From assembly GCA_030536855.1 (NCBI GenBank), contig JAUNPK010000001.1, positions 68,965 through 132,964 of the forward strand: DNA of 64,000 nucleotides, read 5' to 3'. The first letter of the stretch is position 1; each line of letters starts with the position of its first letter. The stretch comes from Eubacteriales bacterium. Its GTDB lineage: Bacteria; Bacillota; Clostridia; Lachnospirales; Lachnospiraceae. Both the position numbers and the translations under genes were made by a program. Of the stretch, positions 18,932-28,389 are shown one piece after another. A model generated the notes under the pieces. The model was not told where the DNA came from. It ran no database searches and saw only the letters and a list, made by a program, of their open reading frames with translations.

Positions 18932-20116
18932 ATGAAAATATACATATACCGTTATGGAAGCATCTGTGAGCCGGATGTTATAGAATCATTTAAAAGAATG
19001 GGACTTTCTGTGGATGAAGAGACTATGGAGATAACAAGAAAAGACTTATCCCCTGCAGAATGCGTACAGCGTGTTTCTCCTAAAATAATAGACGGAGGCT
19101 ACTCTTTTGTATTTACCATCAACTTTTTTCCGTGGCTGTCTGACGTATGCAGAATCGCAAATGTTGTATATATAAGTCTCATTGTTGACAGCCCGGTTTT
19201 AGAACTTTACTCTAATTCAATCTCCAACCCATGTAACCGCATTTTTCTTTTTGACAAAGAATTGTACAATGAATTCCATCGTTATAATCCGGGACATATA
19301 TTCCATATACCTCTGGCTGCCAACACCCAACGTACAGACATGGTAATAGCAAATGCAACAGAAGAACAAAAGTCTCATTTTGCAGGTGACATTTCCTTTA
19401 TAGGCTCCACATATCAGGAAAAATGCCCTTTTAACAGAGCAAAGCTCAATGAATTTGACAGAGGATATATCGATGGCATCATTGAATCCCAGCTGAAAGT
19501 CTATGGATATAACTTCGTGGAAGAACTGGTGTCTGATGACCTGGCTGAGCGTTTTCTTGAATGTACACCGGGCTCCTACCGTTTCCCGGAAGGATACAGA
19601 AAGAACAACAAAGCCTTGGTATCACAGCTTTACATAAGCGTTAAAGTGGCTGAACAGGAACGTCTCCGTGTTCTCAAAAAATTATCCGATTCATTTAATG
19701 TGGATATATACACGGGAAGTGACACTTCCTCAATGCCACATATCCATAACCGTGGATTTGCGAAATCCCTTACCGATATGCCAATAATATTTAACCAGAG
19801 CAAAATAAATCTTAACATAACAGCCAAGTCCATCAGGTCAGGGCTCTCCTTAAGAATATTCGATGTGCTGGGATGTGAAGGATTTCTTATAACCAACTAT
19901 CAGGCTGAAATTCCTGAATTTTTTCAGATAGGAAAAGACCTTGTAACCTATGAAAGCACTGATAATCTTGTGGAGTTATGTGACTACTACCTTAAACACG
20001 AAGATGAACGCCGGGAAATTGCCCATCACGGCTACGAGACGGTAAAAAAATATCACACATATGACACCAGACTGCTTCAGATTATTGATTTGTCCTTTCC
20101 TGCAAAGAGCAGCTGA
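18932..20116 (+). CDS. CgeB/DUF3880-type glycosyltransferase (copy A)
   Basis: A 394-residue GT-B-like protein. An N-terminal DUF3880-like half (FVFTINFFPWLSDVC, SLIVDSPVLELYS) is followed by the C-terminal glycosyltransferase half (GDISFIGSTY, INLNITAKSIRSGLSLR, DVLGCEGFLITNYQAEIPEF). AAGGAGTAATT precedes ATG 18932; an in-frame ATG upstream at 18869 lacks a ribosome site. It has two close relatives in the window (21907-23178, 23415-24626). The SigD-like promoter suggests expression with late flagellar genes, so flagellin is a likely acceptor (inference). Confidence 0.82.
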   Translation: MKIYIYRYGSICEPDVIESFKRMGLSVDEETMEITRKDLSPAECVQRVSPKIIDGGYSFVFTINFFPWLSDVCRIANVVYISLIVDSPVLELYSNSISNPCNRIFLFDKELYNEFHRYNPGHIFHIPLAANTQRTDMVIANATEEQKSHFAGDISFIGSTYQEKCPFNRAKLNEFDRGYIDGIIESQLKVYGYNFVEELVSDDLAERFLECTPGSYRFPEGYRKNNKALVSQLYISVKVAEQERLRVLKKLSDSFNVDIYTGSDTSSMPHIHNRGFAKSLTDMPIIFNQSKINLNITAKSIRSGLSLRIFDVLGCEGFLITNYQAEIPEFFQIGKDLVTYESTDNLVELCDYYLKHEDERREIAHHGYETVKKYHTYDTRLLQIIDLSFPAKSS

Positions 20117-20291
20117 TATATGACAAGTTAAATATAGATTATGTTAACGGGGTGACGTGGAAGATGAATAAGCCTTTTAGATCACTGCACCCCTCTTAAT
20201 CTCCGCCTATTCATCCGCAAATTTTATATGGGTATATGTGTTTAAGCTAACGCTAATATCCGCATATCCTATAATGTATTTCTAAATTCAC

Positions 20292-21686
20292 CTACTGCTT
20301 CATTCTAATAAGTGATGTTGGTGATTTTGCATTTCCATCTCTATAAACGATATCCTCCTTAATCAACGGATTAAGTACTTCCGCCAAAAACTGACTTCTA
20401 CTCTTATATTTTGTATATGCCTGAAGTTCTTTTACAGATTTCGGTCCTTCTGTTTTTAGTATTTCTACTATTCTTTTTACATCTGTTACCACATCATTAT
20501 CAATCTCTGCTCTATACTCTTCATAAAGCTTATCATACAAACGCAGATTCAAAAAGCCAGGATAAATCGATACAACTGGTTGCAAATTTTCTTCACTATC
20601 TTTATAACTTTCAATCATAGTCTGAAAACCTGTACCTCCACGTTCCATTAAGTTTGCTTCATCCAGACACGCCGCTATGATTGTATTTCTACGGATAGAA
20701 GGAATAGATCCAATAGGATATTCTTCATAGTTCTTCGGTAACAGCCATGAACCCGGCGATACTATCTCTATTCTATCGCAATATATATCTACATCTATCT
20801 GAGTACCAGCTATAGAATAGTCCCTATGAGCAACTGCATTTACAAGAGCTTCTCTAATTGCCTCTTTCGGATATGACCGAATCTCCTCACGACCACCGTT
20901 TGGGGTCTTTTTCCATCCTGTCTTTGTATTTCTTTCAATAAAATTGATTGCATCTTGAAAAACCTTAGCCAAAGATCCTTTAAATCTTTCATGGTCCAAC
21001 ACGGTTCCTGTCTTTTGCTTTCCCTTCCAAAGCCGACAACATATAAGGGAATCATCTCCATTGTAATCGTCGCCAAACATAATAAAACCGGATTTTGCAA
21101 AGCCATCTTTAGAAACAATTTCCTCATTCTGTAAATCCTTTAATGTTGGAGCCGATGAATCCTCCCTGTACTCCCCGCATACCTTGATATACTCCGTCCA
21201 TTTCTTTTCATCATACTTAATCTCCGTTGTTTCATTATCTACACCAAACTTCCTTTTATGCAATGCAATTATCTCTTCCGGCGTAGCAGGAGGTGTATTT
21301 CCATCACCTTTAATATATACGGTCTCATTAAAATCACCCTCTCGATATCTTAAGATTGAATCCGCCTGAATAACATTAACAGCCAAAACGAAGCGCTCTG
21401 CATTCGCATCTACACTCCTCAGCATATACTGAACTCTTGCATGCGGAAAAATGTGTCTATCGTTAATCGTGGCTATAAGATTTTTTGTCTTATCAATTTC
21501 ATTCAAGCTGATGCCAAAAGCCTCGCCTTCATTTGAAACTCCTACAAACATTATTCCACCTTTCCCATTTGCATATCCAACAATCGTTTTAGCCCATTTA
21601 ATAGGTTTGTCAGGATTCAAAACTGTCTTATACTCATAATCTAAATCTTCCGATATTACATCCGAAAACAACTCACGTATATGCAT
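20292..21686 (-). CDS. AlbA/Schlafen-type ATP-binding putative transcription regulator
   Basis: A 464-residue protein starting at MHIRELFSDV (ATG 21686 behind AGGAGGTG). Order of parts: an AlbA_2 (Schlafen AAA_4) domain at about residues 15-130 (EYKTVLNPDKPIKWAKTIVG, GKGGIMFVGVSNEG); a GHKL-type ATP-binding region at about 270-340 (EALVNAVAHRDYS); and a C-terminal winged helix (ELQAYTKYKSRSQFLAEVLN). Such proteins are annotated as DNA-binding regulators or RecG-like; some sit in defence loci. It is the only non-glycan, non-flagellar gene in this part of the island. The iterated motif in its promoter (21716-21798) suggests autoregulation. Confidence 0.8.
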   Translation of the reverse strand: MHIRELFSDVISEDLDYEYKTVLNPDKPIKWAKTIVGYANGKGGIMFVGVSNEGEAFGISLNEIDKTKNLIATINDRHIFPHARVQYMLRSVDANAERFVLAVNVIQADSILRYREGDFNETVYIKGDGNTPPATPEEIIALHKRKFGVDNETTEIKYDEKKWTEYIKVCGEYREDSSAPTLKDLQNEEIVSKDGFAKSGFIMFGDDYNGDDSLICCRLWKGKQKTGTVLDHERFKGSLAKVFQDAINFIERNTKTGWKKTPNGGREEIRSYPKEAIREALVNAVAHRDYSIAGTQIDVDIYCDRIEIVSPGSWLLPKNYEEYPIGSIPSIRRNTIIAACLDEANLMERGGTGFQTMIESYKDSEENLQPVVSIYPGFLNLRLYDKLYEEYRAEIDNDVVTDVKRIVEILKTEGPKSVKELQAYTKYKSRSQFLAEVLNPLIKEDIVYRDGNAKSPTSLIRMKQ

Positions 21687-21715
21687 CCAGGCACCTCCTA
21701 CAGTCATATGTGATA

Positions 21716-21798
21716 AACATATCAAACATTTCGAAACATTACAATAACATTTCGATAACATTTCAACCTTACATAAATAGTATAATTAGAATTAACAT
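21716..21798 (-). promoter_or_regulatory. Iterated AATGTT operator in the AlbA-gene promoter
   Basis: On the minus strand, copies of (A)ATGTT lie at 21794-21798, 21757-21761, 21746-21750, 21735-21739, 21725-21729 and 21716-21720. The last five are spaced 11, 11, 10 and 9 bases apart, about one helix turn. A TATACT box (21779-21784) lies between the first copy and the array. No clear -35 box. It fits a cooperative binding site for a DNA-binding protein, most simply the downstream gene product. Confidence 0.6.
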
Positions 21799-21906
21799 AT
21801 TTTACTCTGAAGACTGGGAAAAGGATTACAAAAAATTTCCGCATTCCCTCAAAAGTCTTGATTTTAAACCATTTCAGACAAAAGTGCAATTTAATGCCGT
21901 AACAAA

Positions 21907-23178
21907 TTACAGCATGAACATTTTCTTTATTCTGTCATCAAAGCTGCATAACTCCTTAACTTTTTTAAATCCGTTATCAGCGATGCGTTTTCTTTCATCA
22001 TCATGTTCAAGATAGTATTGCACCTTAAGCACCAAATCTGTCATATCCTCATAGATAACCAGGTCTTCTCCGTTAACAAAATATTCCTCAAGTTCAGGCT
22101 GGTAATTCGTTATAAGAAAGCCTCCGCAACCCAGCACATCCATAACTCTCAGCGGTATTCCGGACTGTATTATCTTCAGGGATATATTAAGGTTGATTTT
22201 TGCCTGCCTGAACACTTCAGGCATCTGGGTATAATAATCTACGTATCCAATATTATTGACATTATTTAGAGACGAATCTGATTCATTGCTGCACAAAAGC
22301 ACCTTGCACCTGTTTTGTAAGAGGGAGAGAGCCATAAATCTTTCCCTTCTTGTAATCTCTGTTGCCAAGGCATACTCAACCTGCTCCTTAATAACAGATT
22401 CCCTTCCGTTGGTTACCCTGGCAATTCCTCCGTTTATAAGATTCATCACCCTGTCATCAATGACATCTCCGAGGAAATATCCGCCGTATATCTTTAGCTG
22501 TGAACCAATAATGCCTTCCATGACGCCTTTGGTGTATTGATCCTGAACATTGGCAATTACATTATACTCTGAAGTATACAGTTTACCTACCAGAGCCACA
22601 TCACACATATACTTTCCCGATTCATCACCCATTGGGATAAAGCCTGCATCCCATGGATTCTCCAATTTCTTTCTTTGTTCTATAATTTTCCTAATCCCCT
22701 CATGACTGAATACATCAGTATCTGCTGCCAACACAAGATGATGAGCCTTAACCCCCATAGATGCATATTTTTCGGCCTGAACCCTGTCAAATGCATATAT
22801 CTCATTTACACTGTTTTTAAGCGTGTCTGTTCTTCTGATATGAATCGGTGCATCGTAAATCCAGGAAATGTACTTTATTCCAAACTCCTGACACACATCA
22901 GAAATAAGGGGCATAAAGTTAACGGAGAAAACGCAATAATACCTATTTATATCACTTAATTTCCCATTATCATTATCTGACCCTTCCCCTGACATCCTGC
23001 CTTTGAGATAATCCCTGAAACTTTCTGTGTAAGATGAATCATTATCCCAATTAGTGGGAATTCTGTAAAATATATCATAATTAATGTTCATCCTGTCCAA
23101 CGCATTTTGAATCCCCTGCTGCATAAATGCATTCCACTGACAGAATATTATTGATTTCTTATTGTCCGAATTATACAT
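21907..23178 (-). CDS. CgeB/DUF3880-type glycosyltransferase (copy B)
   Basis: A 423-residue relative of copies A and C. The N-terminal half has CVFSVNFMPLISDVC and WIYDAPIHI; the C-terminal half has ALVGKLY, INLNISLKIIQSGIPLRVMD and GGFLITNYQPELEEYF. Copies A and C lie on the opposite strand, and B points away from C. Start ATG 23178 with GAGAGA upstream. A -10-like TATAAT (23288-23293 on the minus strand) lies in the divergent gap. Donor and acceptor unknown. Confidence 0.8.
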   Translation of the reverse strand: MYNSDNKKSIIFCQWNAFMQQGIQNALDRMNINYDIFYRIPTNWDNDSSYTESFRDYLKGRMSGEGSDNDNGKLSDINRYYCVFSVNFMPLISDVCQEFGIKYISWIYDAPIHIRRTDTLKNSVNEIYAFDRVQAEKYASMGVKAHHLVLAADTDVFSHEGIRKIIEQRKKLENPWDAGFIPMGDESGKYMCDVALVGKLYTSEYNVIANVQDQYTKGVMEGIIGSQLKIYGGYFLGDVIDDRVMNLINGGIARVTNGRESVIKEQVEYALATEITRRERFMALSLLQNRCKVLLCSNESDSSLNNVNNIGYVDYYTQMPEVFRQAKINLNISLKIIQSGIPLRVMDVLGCGGFLITNYQPELEEYFVNGEDLVIYEDMTDLVLKVQYYLEHDDERKRIADNGFKKVKELCSFDDRIKKMFML

Positions 23179-23336
23179 TTTTCTCTCGCATGATAATTAG
23201 GAAGTTAATTATCACACGTTTCCTTTCTTATTAATATCATTATTAGTCCATTGCGAAACTCTGTGATTTAATACCGTGTGTTGTGCAATTATACTATGTT
23301 ACACAACTGTTTAAGTGAATTGTATCATATTTTAAC

Positions 23337-23364
23337 TGTTCATTAAAAGCAAATATGCTATAAT
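23337..23364 (+). promoter_or_regulatory. Candidate extended -10 promoter for CgeB-type copy C
   Basis: TGTTCA, 16-base spacer, TATAAT preceded by TGC (extended -10) on the plus strand, about 50 bases before ATG 23415. No SigD-type box was found in this 236-base gap. Confidence 0.5.
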
Positions 23365-23414
23365 ATTCATACATTGCAAATTACCTATATGGCAGATAAA
23401 GGATAAATTGTTGT

Positions 23415-24626
23415 ATGAATATACTTATATATGAATGGAAAAATTTTGGAATCGAAGATTTGAAGGATGCCCTTCAAAATATGGGGCACCGGTATACAGT
23501 TGTGACAACGGATTTGATATACGAGCGGGTAAGCAAAGAATTTGATGATATGTTTGACACTGCAGTTGAGAAAGACCATTTTGATGCTGTATTCACCTTT
23601 AATTATTCTGCGGTTATCTCCAACTGCTGCAACAGACATAATATTCCCTACATAGGATTTGTATATGACAGCCCTTTGGTTGCCCTTTATTCCTACACTA
23701 TAATCAATCCTTGCAATTACATATTTATATTTGATAAGGAACTGTACAATTCATTTGCCAAAGAAGGAATAACTACAGTTTATTACTGTCCTCTTGTTGC
23801 CAATACTAAAAGACTTTCAAAGATGATAAAGGAAGATGCCCCTATTACAGACCTTCCCCAATCATTGTTATCCGGTAATGTAATCCGCCCGTCGGAATAT
23901 TATAAAGGTGATATTTCCTTTGTGGGTTCCATGTACAATGAGAAACATAATCTTTTTGAGAAGCTCTCCGGCATGTCCGATTTTTACAAAGGATATCTTG
24001 ACGGAATAATGGCTTCCCAGTTAAAAGTTTATGGATATAATTTCATAGAGGATATGATTAATGGTCCTCTGCTTGAGGAACTTCAAAGAGTTGCACCTCT
24101 TTCTCCCAACAAAGACGGAGTGGAGACAGTTCAGTATATGTATGCACAGTACTTTATTGCACGAAAGATGGCTAACATGGAGCGCACTTCCATACTTTCC
24201 AGGCTTTCAGATAATTTCAGCGTAAATGTATATACTCCCAATGCAACCCCTGAGCTTCCTAAAATTCACAACCGTGGTCCTGTGGATTACTATAACCACA
24301 TGCCTTACATATTCAACCACAGCAAAATCAATCTTAATATCACCTTAAGAAGTATTAAATCCGGAATACCCCTTAGAGGAATAGACATTATGGGTGCAGG
24401 TGGTTTTCTTATGTCCAACTTTCAGGCTGATTTTTATGATTATTTTACACCGGGAGATGACTGCGTCCTGTTCGAGTCAGAGGATGACTTGGTGAAAAAA
24501 TGCAGTTACTATCTTTCACATGATAATGAACGCAGGCAGATAGCTCTTAACGGTTTCAAAAAGGTTAATGAATACCATACATATGAAAAAAGGCTTGGAG
24601 AAATATTTGAGTTGATATTTAACTAA
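23415..24626 (+). CDS. CgeB/DUF3880-type glycosyltransferase (copy C)
   Basis: A 403-residue protein closest to copy A. Shared blocks include VFTFNYSAVISNCC, YDSPLVALYS, NPCNYIFIFDKELYNSF, SQLKVYGYNFIED and INLNITLRSIKSGIPLRGID. The order, an N-terminal nucleotide-free Rossmann-like half then a glycosyltransferase half, matches the CgeB spore-coat and flagellar maturation families. It converges on the next gene with 11 bases between stops and no visible terminator. Confidence 0.8.
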   Translation: MNILIYEWKNFGIEDLKDALQNMGHRYTVVTTDLIYERVSKEFDDMFDTAVEKDHFDAVFTFNYSAVISNCCNRHNIPYIGFVYDSPLVALYSYTIINPCNYIFIFDKELYNSFAKEGITTVYYCPLVANTKRLSKMIKEDAPITDLPQSLLSGNVIRPSEYYKGDISFVGSMYNEKHNLFEKLSGMSDFYKGYLDGIMASQLKVYGYNFIEDMINGPLLEELQRVAPLSPNKDGVETVQYMYAQYFIARKMANMERTSILSRLSDNFSVNVYTPNATPELPKIHNRGPVDYYNHMPYIFNHSKINLNITLRSIKSGIPLRGIDIMGAGGFLMSNFQADFYDYFTPGDDCVLFESEDDLVKKCSYYLSHDNERRQIALNGFKKVNEYHTYEKRLGEIFELIFN

Positions 24627-24637
24627 AAATACACAGA

Positions 24638-26986
24638 TTACTGTTTTTTATTAATTGCAGCCTTCAGCTTGGTGGAACTGGTGCTTTGGGTATAGGGAAA
24701 GAATACCAGGTCCGCCCCCTGTTTTTGCAGGAAGGCCTTCTTTGCAAGCCAGTCGGGGTCATTCTCGTAGTCACTTCCCGAAAACTGCACATCAAACTGA
24801 TATCTTCTGTATGCTTCATCAGTATCCCCATAATCTGTAGGAATTTCCACTGCCTCATCAACATATTTGCATGAACGCACAATCTCTATTCTCTCTTCAA
24901 AAGGAATATATGGTGTTGTTCTTTTACTCTTCATAACACTCTCATCATTTACAACTCCCACAATAAGATAATCGCACTGTTCCTTTGCCCTCTTAAACAT
25001 ATTAAGGTGTCCGATATGGAAAAGGTCAAATACTCCTGCAATATAACCCGTATGATACTTTTTAGGTGATTTTCTACCATCCTCCTCCGATTTATCAGCC
25101 TTAATTTCTGTAGAATGATTAACTCTTGGATACTTCATATTACTGTCAAATATTCCGTAGTTGTTTATATTCATATCTTCAAGCTGCCTAACCACCGGGA
25201 CATAATTCTTAATACATACAATTACCTTAAAACTCCCTTGAGGAAGGCCCAGAAGATAATCCGGCGGATATATCTTAATATCCTGAAGTGATGAGTCCCA
25301 TTTTTCTTTATTATTGTCAATAATACCGGCAATCCTGTAATCTTTTCCGAACTGTGAAAGAAACTTTTTTGTAAAATTACCGGAGCCGAAAAGATAAATA
25401 TCCCGCCCCTCTGTACCTCTGAAGATATCTCTGAAAATTCTTTCATACTCATCCGTAGAATAATTCATTCTTTGACGGTTAGAATTAAGCACCCCTGCAT
25501 CAGCCCGTCTCAATTCATGATATGTACGCAGAGGTGTATCATTGCGAAGATTATCAAGGTAACTGTCAATAAACCTCCTGAACAATCTTTCACAGGTCTT
25601 TAGTCCGAATCTTTCAACCACTTCTTCCCTTGGAACCAGCAGGTTCATCTTATCATTGAAGCCGTATATGAAATCAAGAGAGCGGATAAATATAGCTTTT
25701 GCAGGAACATTTTCCATATAAAGTTCCTGATCGTAAAATATAAATTCATCATTAACAGAAAATGCATTAAGGGTTACCAGATCCATATACCCTCTTTTTA
25801 ATATAGGTCCTATCGCAAGCTGTTCTTCTTTCGTGCCCTGAGCCATGTTCTTCCATCTGTATCTGTCCGGGTCATCGGGCTTTCTCTTTTCCCAGTCAGG
25901 TTCAAATCTATCCCAGTCAATATGATGACTGTCAATACTTTCTGATGAATTAAGGATAATATTCCACAATTCATCCAGCTTTTCATAGAACTTTTCCACA
26001 TTGCCATCCACCAGCAATAAATCCTTGAAATACTCTGTGGCAGGTTTTCCCACTGTATAGGGCATTACAAACGAATCTTTCTCAATGTTTCCTTCAATCA
26101 TTCTGACACCATGATTAGAAAGATACTCATTATTTTCCTTGAGGGCTGTTATCTTTTTTCTTCCCTCTTCATATATTGCCTTCTTCTCCACAATCCGGTC
26201 CTCCCGGATTATAGTACACATGGCATTTTCCCTGCCCCTTTCCATAGATATGGTTATCTGACGGGCATTATTAAGGCAGTCTTTCTTACCGCACTCTATG
26301 AGATATCCGTTAGCCATCTGATGAAACATATTATTATTGAGAAGAGTTGTGTAAAGCTTCACTTCTTCCAAAAATACTGTTTCCGGATAATTATACTGAG
26401 GAAGAATCCTCACATTAAGTTCTTCCTGCGGTTTATATCCATCTGCAATAATTATCTGGGGACAGGTCATCTCAGGTAGAATGGAATAAAACTTGTACTC
26501 CTCTATCCCTGCACATTGAAGAAAATGTGTCAGCTGAGCCTTATCATAAGCTCTTCCTTCCATGTCACCCTGTGATTTCGGATCAATTCTTGTGTAATTC
26601 TCTATACCATCAAAATTCCTTCCGGTAAAAGGGTCCCTGTCTCCGCAAAAATATCTCACAGCCAGTCTGTTATCAGTTCCTATAAGAATTTTTCCCGTAT
26701 CTGTTATATGCTCCCTTGCAAATCTAAGGATATCCTCCGGAGATTCACTAAGCTCCAGAATCCCCATAATTATGATATAATCATATTCTTTGTCATGGAG
26801 AGTATTCTGCCTGTTAATATCTGTGAAGTTGATTCTGTCAAGGATAAGCCCTGCATCCTCCAGCGCAGTTACATAGGAAACATCATTCTTTGTCCCCTGA
26901 ATATACAAAGCATTTTCACCTTTATTAAAATCAAACCACCTGAGTATCCCCCCAGGCAGTTCCTTAATCAATTCCTCGCTTAACAT
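24638..26986 (-). CDS. Multidomain protein: methyltransferase-like, Rossmann module, cytidylyltransferase
   Basis: A 782-residue protein. About residues 1-190 resemble a class I methyltransferase (YDYIIIMGILELSESPEDIL, GKILIGTDNRLAVRYF), but the SAM-binding glycine loop is replaced by LYIQGTKND and may be inactive. A middle part (about 230-480) looks kinase-like but is weakly conserved. At about 530-630 is a Rossmann module (DIYLFGSGNFTKKFLSQFGK, IIDNNKEKWD) shared with four other proteins here. Residues 650-782 are a TagD-like cytidylyltransferase with GVFDLFHIGHLNMFKRA (HIGH motif) and the TQSTSSTKLKAAI closing motif. It would make a CDP-activated compound. Minus strand, before the AT-rich GT block. 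Confidence 0.82.
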   Translation of the reverse strand: MLSEELIKELPGGILRWFDFNKGENALYIQGTKNDVSYVTALEDAGLILDRINFTDINRQNTLHDKEYDYIIIMGILELSESPEDILRFAREHITDTGKILIGTDNRLAVRYFCGDRDPFTGRNFDGIENYTRIDPKSQGDMEGRAYDKAQLTHFLQCAGIEEYKFYSILPEMTCPQIIIADGYKPQEELNVRILPQYNYPETVFLEEVKLYTTLLNNNMFHQMANGYLIECGKKDCLNNARQITISMERGRENAMCTIIREDRIVEKKAIYEEGRKKITALKENNEYLSNHGVRMIEGNIEKDSFVMPYTVGKPATEYFKDLLLVDGNVEKFYEKLDELWNIILNSSESIDSHHIDWDRFEPDWEKRKPDDPDRYRWKNMAQGTKEEQLAIGPILKRGYMDLVTLNAFSVNDEFIFYDQELYMENVPAKAIFIRSLDFIYGFNDKMNLLVPREEVVERFGLKTCERLFRRFIDSYLDNLRNDTPLRTYHELRRADAGVLNSNRQRMNYSTDEYERIFRDIFRGTEGRDIYLFGSGNFTKKFLSQFGKDYRIAGIIDNNKEKWDSSLQDIKIYPPDYLLGLPQGSFKVIVCIKNYVPVVRQLEDMNINNYGIFDSNMKYPRVNHSTEIKADKSEEDGRKSPKKYHTGYIAGVFDLFHIGHLNMFKRAKEQCDYLIVGVVNDESVMKSKRTTPYIPFEERIEIVRSCKYVDEAVEIPTDYGDTDEAYRRYQFDVQFSGSDYENDPDWLAKKAFLQKQGADLVFFPYTQSTSSTKLKAAINKKQ

Positions 26987-27052
26987 AAATCCTCCATATT
27001 CAAAGAACTAAGTGTTTTTCAATAAATTCAATACTTTTTAATACAAGTCTCC

Positions 27053-28387
27053 CTATTCCCAAAAATATGAATCTAATATATATATTTTTTCTTTTTTTAT
27101 TCCTTCATTTATTAATTGTTCTACTATATCTTCTTCATAATTTTTCACTGCAATTAAATACAATACATTCTTTGATTTTTCTTCTTTAAGAGAAATAACA
27201 TTAATTCCATCTATTACATTACCAATTTTCTGAACATTATTATCAATAAATTCATTAACATTTATGCCATTCTTCATCAATAACTCTTCTAAACGTCTTC
27301 CTCGAATCCCACATCCAAATACAGCTATTCTTCCTTCGTTTACACTTTGAACAATATGTTTTTTACATATATTTATAAGCATCTTAATACTATTAGCTTT
27401 CTTTGTCTGATAATATGCATACTTTTTTGGATTATCTAATAATAAATATACTTTATTCCAATATTTACCGTCAAAGGCATCTTCCCTTATATAACTATTG
27501 TTAATACATTCTTTCATTAGTTTAATTGCATCTTCTAGATAGGGTCTAATTGCATCTGTTTCAAATGCACTGTATATAGCCTTCTTATCACATTCGGCTA
27601 CAAAGGAGAGAATCATCTTCTTATATATACTCTCCCACTGAATGGTATCTTTCTTTGGAATTAACTCTTGATATATTAGACGATTATATTCTTGTAGCAT
27701 ATATCTCAATCCATTAGGACTAGAGATAGAATTACCAACTCTTGCAATCCTATAATAGTACCCATAACTCTCTATAAACATAACTCTCTCAGCGTAATAA
27801 GTTACTTGATGAAAAAAACCAACATCTTGAAATGCTGCTCCTGAAGTTGTGTTAAATACAATACTATTATTTTTCAAAAAATCTAAATTATATATCCCTG
27901 ACCATAAATAACCATCTTGACAGTGTAATTGCGGATACTCTTTAGGATTAATAACATTGTTATATAATTGCATTTCAGATATAATCGATTTCTTATGCTG
28001 ATATACTCTATCATCTTCAAATTGATAATATTCTATATAATTACCCTTTACATAATCAAGATTGTACATTTCTGCAATTTTTATAAGATTATCATACATA
28101 TTAATGGAAATAAAATCATCTGTATCTACTATAGCAACGTATTTTCCAATAGCTATATCCATAGCCATATTTACCTGCTTGCCATAACTTTTTTCAGGAC
28201 AATTAATTATACGAATACGACTATCAATTTTAGCGTATTCGTTAATTATATCCAACGTTCCATCTGTAGAACCTGCATCAACGCATATTATATCTAATTC
28301 TTTATACGATTGGTTGATAACTGAATCAAGACTTTGTTTGATATATTGCACAACATTTAAAGATGGTAAAATCACTGTTAACATCAT
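27053..28387 (-). CDS. Family 2 glycosyltransferase with C-terminal Rossmann module
   Basis: A 444-residue protein. The GT-A domain fills residues 1-230 (VILPSLNVVQYIKQSLDSV, VDAGSTDGTLDII, acidic VDTDDFIS). A tail of about 100 residues begins near 350 with IAVFGCGIRGRRLEELL and FIDNNVQKIG, the same dinucleotide-fold module seen in four other proteins of the window. Two tandem ATGs (28387, 28384) follow AGAGGTGG. It starts 2 bases after the stop of the upstream GT gene. Notably AT-rich codon use. Confidence 0.85.
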   Translation of the reverse strand: MMLTVILPSLNVVQYIKQSLDSVINQSYKELDIICVDAGSTDGTLDIINEYAKIDSRIRIINCPEKSYGKQVNMAMDIAIGKYVAIVDTDDFISINMYDNLIKIAEMYNLDYVKGNYIEYYQFEDDRVYQHKKSIISEMQLYNNVINPKEYPQLHCQDGYLWSGIYNLDFLKNNSIVFNTTSGAAFQDVGFFHQVTYYAERVMFIESYGYYYRIARVGNSISSPNGLRYMLQEYNRLIYQELIPKKDTIQWESIYKKMILSFVAECDKKAIYSAFETDAIRPYLEDAIKLMKECINNSYIREDAFDGKYWNKVYLLLDNPKKYAYYQTKKANSIKMLINICKKHIVQSVNEGRIAVFGCGIRGRRLEELLMKNGINVNEFIDNNVQKIGNVIDGINVISLKEEKSKNVLYLIAVKNYEEDIVEQLINEGIKKEKIYILDSYFWE

Positions 28388-28389
28388 AT

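Noticed and set aside
20149..20216. Interleaved short repeats GGGGTG/CACCCC and GATGAATA/TATTCATC after copy A
   Set aside because: Arms of only 6 and 8 bases, no U-tract, and no neighbour that needs control; chance is likely.
21710..22015. Plus-strand frame with a protein-like middle (YSEDWEKDYKKFP)
   Set aside because: It runs through the operator array and into the antisense of the CgeB-type copy B gene; no ribosome site or homologue recognised.
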